18,561 bases of DNA from CAYRHS01 sp964424125. Its GTDB lineage: Bacteria; Actinomycetota; Acidimicrobiia; IMCC26256; JAOSJL01. The notes beneath the pieces were generated by a model. That model made no database searches and was not told the DNA's origin. It worked only from the letters and a program-made list of their open reading frames with translations. The position numbers and the translations under genes are program-made. Positions 12,906 through 18,561 of the stretch are shown in pieces. The stretch lies in NCBI GenBank assembly GCA_964424125.1, contig CAYRHS010000053.1, positions 1 to 18,561 of the forward strand, given 5' to 3'. The number at the start of each line of letters is the position of its first letter. The first letter of the stretch is position 1.

Positions 12906-14192
12906 TCAGGGTGCAGCGGGGGACGTGGCGGCGATGTCGCGCCGGTACTGGACCCCCGGCCACGAGATCTTCGCCGCGGCCTCGTAGGCGCGCACGCGCG
13001 CCTGCGCGATCGTCGAGCCGAGCGCGGTGACCCCGAGGACCCGACCCCCGGCGGTCACGACGTCGCCGTCGACTCGCTTGGTCCCGGCATGGAAGACGTG
13101 GACGTCCTCCAGGGCATTCGCCTCCGCGAGGCCCGCGATCGGATCGCCCGTCCGCGCCGACGCGGGATAGCCCTCGGTCGCGAGCACGACCGTGACGCAC
13201 GCGTCGTCGCGGACTTCCACCGGCGTCTCGAGGCGACCGCCCGCGGCCTCGACGCAATGGCGTGCCAGGTCACTCCGAAGGCGCGGGACGACCGCCTGGC
13301 ACTCGGGATCGCCGAAGCGCACGTTGTACTCGAGCACCTTCGGTCCGTCGGCGGTCAGCATCAACCCCGCGTAGAGCACGCCCCGGTAGGTGATCCCGCG
13401 AGCAGCCAATCCCGCGAGCGTGGGCCGAACGGCCTTCGTCATCACCTCCTCCACGACGTCTCGACCGGCGACCGGTACCGGTGAATAGGCGCCCATACCC
13501 CCCGTGTTGGGGCCGGTGTCGCCGTCGCCGATCCGCTTGAAGTCCTGAGCCGGGGGCAGTGGAACACCGTCACGACCGTCGCAGAGCACGAGGATCGAGA
13601 GCTCGGGTCCGACGAGGCCCTCCTCGATCACGACCGTGCGACCCGCGTCACCGAAGGCCTCGCCGGACAGGTACGAGCGCAGGCCGTCGCGGGCCTCGGC
13701 GAGCGACTCCGTGACGAGCACGCCCTTTCCCGCGGCAAGCCCGTCGGTCTTCACGACCCAGGGGCCAGGGAGCGACTCGAGGAAGTCGAGCGCACGGCCC
13801 TCGTCGGCCGCAGTGAACGCGTCGTGCCGGGCCGTCGGGACACCCGAGCTCGCGAGCAGCTCCTTCATCCACGCCTTGGAGCCCTCGAGCCGCGCGCCGT
13901 CCGCCGTCGGCCCGAACGCTCGGCGCTCACGGGCGCGCAACGCGTCGACCACGCCCGCGACCAGTGGGGCCTCCGGGCCCACGACCACGAGGTCCGCGTC
14001 GAGGTGGTCGGCGAGGTCCGCGACCGCCACCGGATCCGTCGCGTCCACGGGTACGCAGTTCCCCAGCTCCGCCATCCCGGGGTTCCCCGGCGCACCGACC
14101 ACCTCCCCGACCGAAGGCGACCGAGCGAGCGCCCAGGCGAGCGCGTGCTCACGCCCGCCACCGCCGACCACGAGCACCCGCAGCCCGTTCAC
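12906..14192 (-). CDS. purD: Phosphoribosylamine-glycine ligase (GAR synthetase)
   Basis: This 428-residue ATP-grasp ligase joins glycine to phosphoribosylamine, step 2 of IMP synthesis. Landmarks are LVVGGGGREHALAWAL at the N terminus, GPEAPL, the ATP-grasp segment WVVKTDGLAAGKGV, PNTGGMGAYSP, and NVRFGDPECQA with the metal ligands. The start is the GTG at 14190-14192, only two bases after the purA stop. There is no room for a promoter, so purA-purD are one transcript with probable translational coupling. The length is normal. The product of PurF is unstable, so co-expression of the steps is expected, yet purF is about 8 kb away in another unit. Confidence 0.97.
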   Translation of the reverse strand: MNGLRVLVVGGGGREHALAWALARSPSVGEVVGAPGNPGMAELGNCVPVDATDPVAVADLADHLDADLVVVGPEAPLVAGVVDALRARERRAFGPTADGARLEGSKAWMKELLASSGVPTARHDAFTAADEGRALDFLESLPGPWVVKTDGLAAGKGVLVTESLAEARDGLRSYLSGEAFGDAGRTVVIEEGLVGPELSILVLCDGRDGVPLPPAQDFKRIGDGDTGPNTGGMGAYSPVPVAGRDVVEEVMTKAVRPTLAGLAARGITYRGVLYAGLMLTADGPKVLEYNVRFGDPECQAVVPRLRSDLARHCVEAAGGRLETPVEVRDDACVTVVLATEGYPASARTGDPIAGLAEANALEDVHVFHAGTKRVDGDVVTAGGRVLGVTALGSTIAQARVRAYEAAAKISWPGVQYRRDIAATSPAAP

Positions 14193-14194
14193 GG

Positions 14195-15481
14195 TCAGGC
14201 AGCGCGTGAGAGGACGACGGTCTGCTCGCGGGCCGGGCCGACCGAGACGAGGGAGATGGGGACCCCCGCGAGCTCCTCGACGAAGCGCACGTACTCACGG
14301 GCTTCTCTGGGGAGCGCGTCGAAGTCGTCGATGTCGCCGATGTCGCTCTGCCAGCCGGCGAGCGTCTCGTAGACCGGCCGGACCTTGTGCACCACCGACT
14401 GGTGGTACGGAACGTGCCGGTACCGGCGGCCGTCGTCACCCTCGTAGGCGACGCACACCCGCAGCTCCTCGAGCGGTCCGAGCACGTCGAGCTTCGTGAG
14501 CGCGATCTCGGTGCACGTGTTGACCCGCACCGCGTGGCGCAACATGACGGCGTCCAGCCAACCCGTCCGGCGTCGGCGACCGGTGTTCGTCCCGAACTCG
14601 TTGCCCCGATCGGCCAGGAGGTCGCCGACTTCGTCCTCGAGCTCGGTGGGGAAGGGACCGCTCCCCACCCGGGTCGTGTAGGCCTTGGTGACGCCGATGA
14701 TGCGCTCGAGCGCGCGCGGCCCCACCCCTGCCCCCGTGCACGCGCCGCCCGCGATCGGATTGCTCGACGTCACGAACGGATACGTCCCCTGGTCGAGGTC
14801 GAGGAAGGTCGCCTGCGCGCCCTCGAACAGGATCGGACTCCCGGCGTCGAGGGCTTCGTGGACGATGTGCACGGTGTCCGCGATCAGCGGCTCGAGCCGT
14901 GGGACGAACGCAAGGTACTGCTCGCAGAGCTCGTCGGGGTCGAGCGGCAAGCGGTTGTAGACCTTGGCGAGGACACCGTTCTTCTCCCGGAGCGCCAGAT
15001 CGAGCTTCTCCCGGAAGATCTTGGGGTCGAGCAGGTCCTGGACCCGGATCCCGACCCGGGCTGCCTTGTCGGCGTAGGCGGGACCGATGCCACGCTTGGT
15101 GGTCCCGAGCTTGTTCTTGCCCAGGTACCGCTCGCTCACGCGATCGAGCTCCTGGTGGTACGGCATGATCAAGTGCGCGTTCCCCGAGAGGCGCAGCCGC
15201 GACCCGTCGATCCCCCGAGCCGCGAGCATGTCGAGCTCTTCGAGCAGTACCGCGGGATCGACGACGACGCCGTTGCCGATCACGGGCGTGACCCACTCGT
15301 AGAGCACGCCACTCGGGACGAGCTGGAGCCCGAAGGTCTCACCGTCGACGACGATCGTGTGGCCGGCGTTGTGCCCGCCCTGGTAGCGGACGACCATCTC
15401 GCTCTCGCGCGCGAGGTAGTCGGTGAACCGACCCTTGCCCTCGTCACCCCACTGGGTGCCGACGATCACCGTGCCGGACAC
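14195..15481 (-). CDS. purA: Adenylosuccinate synthetase
   Basis: This 428-residue GTP-dependent enzyme converts IMP and aspartate to adenylosuccinate, the first step toward AMP; PurB then completes it. The glycine-rich phosphate loop GTQWGDEGKG spans residues 8-17 with catalytic D13, and GGHNAGHT follows. TTKRGIGPAY binds IMP, and the C-terminal base-binding segment is present. The GTG at 15479-15481 is preferred: it gives the usual length and has GGGGGTC just upstream. A longer GTG start at 15529 adds 16 non-family residues. It begins after a 73-bp gap downstream of the membrane-protein genes, where I see no clear -10 box. Confidence 0.97.
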   Translation of the reverse strand: MSGTVIVGTQWGDEGKGRFTDYLARESEMVVRYQGGHNAGHTIVVDGETFGLQLVPSGVLYEWVTPVIGNGVVVDPAVLLEELDMLAARGIDGSRLRLSGNAHLIMPYHQELDRVSERYLGKNKLGTTKRGIGPAYADKAARVGIRVQDLLDPKIFREKLDLALREKNGVLAKVYNRLPLDPDELCEQYLAFVPRLEPLIADTVHIVHEALDAGSPILFEGAQATFLDLDQGTYPFVTSSNPIAGGACTGAGVGPRALERIIGVTKAYTTRVGSGPFPTELEDEVGDLLADRGNEFGTNTGRRRRTGWLDAVMLRHAVRVNTCTEIALTKLDVLGPLEELRVCVAYEGDDGRRYRHVPYHQSVVHKVRPVYETLAGWQSDIGDIDDFDALPREAREYVRFVEELAGVPISLVSVGPAREQTVVLSRAA

Positions 15482-15554
15482 AGCGACCCCCGGGCAGTCG
15501 AGGACGGAATCAGCGGAAGAGGGGAACACGCGGACGCGTCAGCGCTCACGTTGG

Positions 15555-16121
15555 TCAGACGCTACCAGAAGTGGTGGAAGCGACCGGCCCGACTTTGCCG
15601 CCGACCGGCACCCGGGCCCGGTAGACGGCCCGGACCGCGAACGCGACCCGGAACTCCTCCAACAGCTCGGCCAGGAACTCCTCCCGGTAGGTCGCGTCGG
15701 TGAGCAGGTACACGGTGAAGTACAGGCCGGAGAACGTCGCCAGGAAGGAGGCGGTCTTCATCAGCTCCCAGGTGATGACGACCTCGCGCCCGGCGAACTC
15801 GAACTGGTCGAGCACCTCGAGCCGGTCGGTCGGCAGCGCGGTCCACACCGACTGGATCGACGGCGTGACCGTCAGCAGGCCGAACAGGAAGAAGAAGGCG
15901 AAGACCATGGCCACGACCAGTAGGACCTGGACCGCCTCGGTGAAGAGCAGGGAGAGCCCGACGTTCCCCCATTCCCGGCGCGAAAGCCTCGGCGTCCTCG
16001 GCGGGGGACCCTCCAGGCCTCCGGCCAACAGCTCCGCGGGCGTCCCGGACACTCGCTCCACCGCCACGTCCCAGGAGTCGAACTCGGTCAGCGCCCCGAC
16101 CTCGCGGGGCAGGCGCAGCAA
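15555..16121 (-). pseudogene. C-terminal part of a frameshifted membrane protein gene
   Basis: This frame encodes about 188 residues that continue the preceding 226-residue protein in another frame. It starts LLRLPREVGALTEFDSWD right where the upstream frame turns into an unlikely cysteine-rich tail. It has a soluble stretch and then two hydrophobic segments (LLFTEAVQVLLVVAMVFAFFFLFGLL and TASFLATFSGLYFTVYLL). It ends in a basic amphipathic tail and a TGA at 15555-15557. No good start or ribosome binding site begins this part. A GTG at 16067, 20 bases after the upstream stop, could allow restart and a 170-residue product. The simplest reading is one gene of about 404 residues with a one-base deletion in this sequence, real or from assembly. 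Confidence 0.65.
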
Positions 16122-16768
16122 GCGAACAGGGTGCCGATGCCGATGAACAGGAGCAGTGTGAGCCAGAAGAAGGCGCCGTCGAGGTCGGAGGCGACGGCCC
16201 AGATCTCCGCGTTCAGGAACATGAACGTGATCACGAGCAGCAGGAGCGGGAGCGCACGGATCACGAGTCCGATCACGTCGCCCAGCTGCCGCCACAGCTG
16301 CCGGAACGCCCAGGCGATGAGCGCGACCACGCCGTAGCCGGCGACGACGTAGACGATCCCGAGGAGGACGACGTTGCCGACGGCCACCCCGAGCGCCTCG
16401 CCGGGGTGGAGACCGAAGACGAGCGGCGGGATGGCAGGGACCACAACGAACACGGCGAGCTCCACCCCGCCGACCTCCGCCGGACGGGCGAACGCGCGCC
16501 GGCCGCGGAGCCGGTTCACGACCGCCCACACGCCGAGGAAGATCCCGAAGCTGCCCACAACCGCGAGCACGTTTCCCCACCACGGCCAACGATCCTCGAG
16601 GTTGATCCCGTTCACGACCTGGACGAAGAACAAGAAGACGAGGACGGGCAGGGCGCGGGTGAACACGTCGCTCGACGCGCTGTAGCCGGCGATGAAGTGC
16701 GGGAGCCCCCGGCGGACGAACCAGCGCTCGGTCGCGTCGAGCTCCTCGTCGAGGGCCGCGTCGGGCAC
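16088..16768 (-). CDS. Multi-spanning membrane protein, N-terminal part, frame broken near 16121
   Basis: This frame gives a 226-residue protein of unknown function with six predicted membrane helices (about residues 36-53, 63-86, 103-120, 126-154, 165-185, 198-215). They follow a cytosolic start containing ELDATERWFVRRGLPHFI. The last 11 residues (CCACPARSGR region) look like out-of-frame translation. Moving one base back at 16119-16124 restores a sensible sequence for another 188 residues. The full protein would have about eight helices. The start is the GTG at 16766-16768. GAGACT six bases upstream is a weak -10 candidate for a leaderless mRNA. I recognise no transporter or enzyme motif. 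Confidence 0.75.
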   Translation of the reverse strand: MPDAALDEELDATERWFVRRGLPHFIAGYSASSDVFTRALPVLVFLFFVQVVNGINLEDRWPWWGNVLAVVGSFGIFLGVWAVVNRLRGRRAFARPAEVGGVELAVFVVVPAIPPLVFGLHPGEALGVAVGNVVLLGIVYVVAGYGVVALIAWAFRQLWRQLGDVIGLVIRALPLLLLVITFMFLNAEIWAVASDLDGAFFWLTLLLFIGIGTLFACCACPARSGR

Positions 16769-16809
16769 GGCGCCAGTCTCGCCCGAAGACCCTCATGACC
16801 CGCGGACCG

Positions 16810-18021
16810 CTACGAACCCGGCGCCGGCCTCCGGTCGGCGAAGAACTCGACTGCGGCGACGGCCACGATCACGAGCAGCGCCACGATCAGCAGCACGAGA
16901 ACGGTCGGCCGGTCCCAGAGCACCAGGATCACGAGCCCGGCGATCACGGCACCGGCGTCGAACGCTCCCCGATGGTCGGCCAGGGTCCGCCGGACCGCGC
17001 CGAGGGCACCGCTCGACGGCGCGGTCGCGGCACCCCGCCCGCGGACCTGCTCCTGGACGAACGTTCGGATCCGGATCGCGAGGCGCGCAGGGCCCACAAC
17101 CCACGCGCCCACGGCGAGGAGGAGGCCGAGGAGGACGAGGACGTTCGATTGCGTCTTGAAGCCGCGCAGCACCGTGTCGTAGGCCGCCGCCACCGCGGCG
17201 CGGGGTTGCTCCTGACTGATCCGGTCGACGATCTCGGAACGCAGGAAGTCGAGCGCCGCGAGCGTTACCAGCGCGACCCCGGCCACCGCGACGCCGAGCA
17301 CGAGCACCGTGCGTCGCCGCCGTACGGAAGCCACCACGGCGCCGACGAGCGCCACGACGGTCAGGACCCACATCACGACCGCGGCCTTGTCGAAGAGGCG
17401 GATCCCGTCCTGGAGCTGCGCCAGCTGGTCGCTCGAGTACAAGTTGATGACCCCGAGGTCGGGGTCGACGTCGAGGTCGAGCCCGGCATTGGCGAGCCGG
17501 TCAGTCACCGCCCCGACCACTTTCGAGAGGTCGAGCTGGACCTCGCCCCCCTTCGTACGTATCAGGTCGCCGCCGCCGCTGACGATGTCGGTCGCGGTCT
17601 CGTGGACGAGACGGAGCGCCTCTTCCCAGATCTGGGCGAAGGCGTCCGAAGCGATCACCTGCCTGGTGGTCTGGCCAATGAATCCCTCCACGCCCGAGGT
17701 GATGGGGCCTACGAGCGGCTGCGCCTCCTCGGGGAGCGCGTCGGCGACGAGTTTGCGCGCATCGATCGCGCTCACGATCGCGGCGGCGATCTCGCTGGAG
17801 AGGGCGTCGACGATCTCCTGGTTCTCCGCGAGGGGCTGGAGCGTGTTCACGAACGACTCGGTATCCACCAGCGTCCGCTTGAAGAACACCGTGATGTTCG
17901 CAACCAGGAGCGAGATCGTCCCGACGACCAGGAGCACGACGGTCGCGATCCGCCGCCAGCGTGGACCCTTGTCAGCTCGTGTCTTGCTCGCCCCGGCCTC
18001 GATGGCGCAGCATCCTGCCAC
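16810..18021 (-). CDS. Predicted integral membrane protein with a large extracytoplasmic domain
   Basis: This 403-residue protein of unknown function starts with a basic cytosolic stretch (KTRADKGPRWRR), followed by a first membrane helix (about 25-47). A hydrophilic region of some 160 residues (about 50-210), containing DTESFVNTLQPLAENQEIV, probably lies outside the membrane. Then come further helices at about 212-232, 237-257 and 292-311, and two closely spaced near 356-394. I chose the GTG at 18019-18021, 22 bp after the clpB stop, with a weak GGA upstream. The frame extends into clpB, but that part is serine/arginine-rich shadow. Close spacing suggests transcription with clpB. The architecture recalls uncharacterised actinobacterial membrane proteins; no function is inferred. 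Confidence 0.8.
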   Translation of the reverse strand: MAGCCAIEAGASKTRADKGPRWRRIATVVLLVVGTISLLVANITVFFKRTLVDTESFVNTLQPLAENQEIVDALSSEIAAAIVSAIDARKLVADALPEEAQPLVGPITSGVEGFIGQTTRQVIASDAFAQIWEEALRLVHETATDIVSGGGDLIRTKGGEVQLDLSKVVGAVTDRLANAGLDLDVDPDLGVINLYSSDQLAQLQDGIRLFDKAAVVMWVLTVVALVGAVVASVRRRRTVLVLGVAVAGVALVTLAALDFLRSEIVDRISQEQPRAAVAAAYDTVLRGFKTQSNVLVLLGLLLAVGAWVVGPARLAIRIRTFVQEQVRGRGAATAPSSGALGAVRRTLADHRGAFDAGAVIAGLVILVLWDRPTVLVLLIVALLVIVAVAAVEFFADRRPAPGS

Positions 18022-18043
18022 GGTTCCAGGGGTCGGCGCTCGC

Positions 18044-18561
18044 TCAGGCAGCCGGCGTGGCCGCCCCTTCGAAGACGAGGGCACCGTCGGTCGAGGCGTC
18101 GACGCGCACGGTGTCGCCGTCGGTGTACTCACCCTGGAGCACGGCGAGAGCGATCGGGTCCGCAAGCTCCTTCTGGATGACGCGCTTGAGCGGCCGGGCC
18201 CCGAAGTCGGGGTCGTATCCGACACGAGCGACGTGCTCGCGCGCGGCGTCGGTGAGCTCGAGCTCGAGACCTCGATCCTCGAGCCGGCCCCGGAGCTGCT
18301 CGACCTGGAGGTCGACGATCTTCGCGATGTCCGCTTCGCTCAGCGTCCGGAAGATGACGATCTCGTCGATGCGGTTGATGAACTCGGGCTTGAACTGCGC
18401 GCGCACCGCCTGCATCACCTGTTCGTCGGTCCCACCACTGCCGAGATTGCTCGTCATGATGAGCACCGCGTTGGTGAAGTCGACGGTCCGCCCTTGGCCG
18501 TCGGTCAGCCGCCCGTCGTCCATGAGCTGGAGCAGCACGTTGAAGACGTCCTGGGCGGCCT
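18044..18561 (-). CDS. clpB: ATP-dependent chaperone ClpB, C-terminal part (window edge)
   Basis: The last 171 residues of a ClpB disaggregase are present; the rest lies beyond the right edge. Visible are DVFNVLLQLMDDGRLTD, then GRTVDFTNAVLIMTSNLGS (sensor 1 of the second AAA+ domain), the arginine-finger region FKPEFINRIDEI, and GYDPDFGARPLKR (sensor 2). The short C-terminal domain follows. ClpB works with DnaK to pull proteins out of aggregates. The stop is at 18044-18046, with a normal C-terminal length. No hairpin separates it from the next gene. ClpC or ClpA are less likely given the YDPDFGARPLKRVIQKEL ending. Confidence 0.95.
   Translation of the reverse strand, partial: AAQDVFNVLLQLMDDGRLTDGQGRTVDFTNAVLIMTSNLGSGGTDEQVMQAVRAQFKPEFINRIDEIVIFRTLSEADIAKIVDLQVEQLRGRLEDRGLELELTDAAREHVARVGYDPDFGARPLKRVIQKELADPIALAVLQGEYTDGDTVRVDASTDGALVFEGAATPAA

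Noticed and set aside
14387..15703. A 438-codon + strand frame opposite purA
   Set aside because: It is a shadow of purA. High GC at third positions keeps the antisense frame open.
16122..16796. The upstream half of the long - strand frame that ends at 15555
   Set aside because: Above 16121 this frame is arginine-rich shadow of the 226-residue membrane protein. Only the part below 16121 looks like real protein.
1..18561. CRISPR array, insertion sequence, integrase, attachment site or prophage
   Set aside because: No regularly spaced repeats, transposase or integrase motifs were seen. The tRNA genes at the left end are not followed by an integrase or a repeated tRNA 3' end within the window.

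Overview
The window is GC-rich, densely packed DNA from an actinobacterium. The supporting evidence is a BldC-type regulator, PurS/PurQ/PurL-type FGAM synthase (separate small subunits), frequent GTG starts and several -10 boxes placed for leaderless transcripts. The mix of genes resembles Acidimicrobiia-like lineages, but that placement is an inference. The left end cuts a tRNA-Asp and the right end cuts clpB.

Layout. 1-165 holds tRNA-Asp (5' end missing) and tRNA-Phe on the + strand. A strong hairpin separates them from bldC on the - strand. After a 447-bp non-coding stretch come an orphan parA and an overlapping small zinc-ribbon gene on the + strand. From 2008 to 15481 the - strand carries de novo purine genes: purM, purF, purL, purQ, purS, purC, purB, purD and purA. 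They are transcribed right to left as purA-purD, purB-purC-purS-purQ, purL and purF-purM. Three + strand inserts break the series: a PHP-domain phosphoesterase between purF and purL, a phytanoyl-CoA-dioxygenase-like (PhyH) enzyme between purL and purQ, and two tandem paralogous small zinc-finger genes between purB and purD. From 15555 to the right end the - strand holds two multi-spanning membrane protein genes, one of them frameshifted in this sequence, and the 3' end of clpB.

How the genes work together. PurF (step 1), PurD (step 2), PurL/Q/S (step 4), PurM (step 5), PurC (step 8), PurB (step 9 and the AMP branch) and PurA (IMP to adenylosuccinate) cover most of IMP and AMP synthesis. purN/purT, purE/purK, purH and guaA/guaB are not in the window. 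Many starts are GTG overlapping the previous stop as GTGA (purF/purM, purS/purQ, purB/purC), which suggests translational coupling. The same GTGA joint links a 19-codon upstream reading frame to the PHP gene.

The items most worth a second look are the frameshifted membrane gene, the PhyH gene that shares a 27-bp divergent start region with purL and overlaps purQ at its 3' end, the tandem zinc-finger pair, the parA/zinc-ribbon pair with a repeated ALYS motif, and the coupled mini-ORF before the PHP gene. I see no CRISPR array, insertion sequence, integrase, toxin-antitoxin or phage gene.
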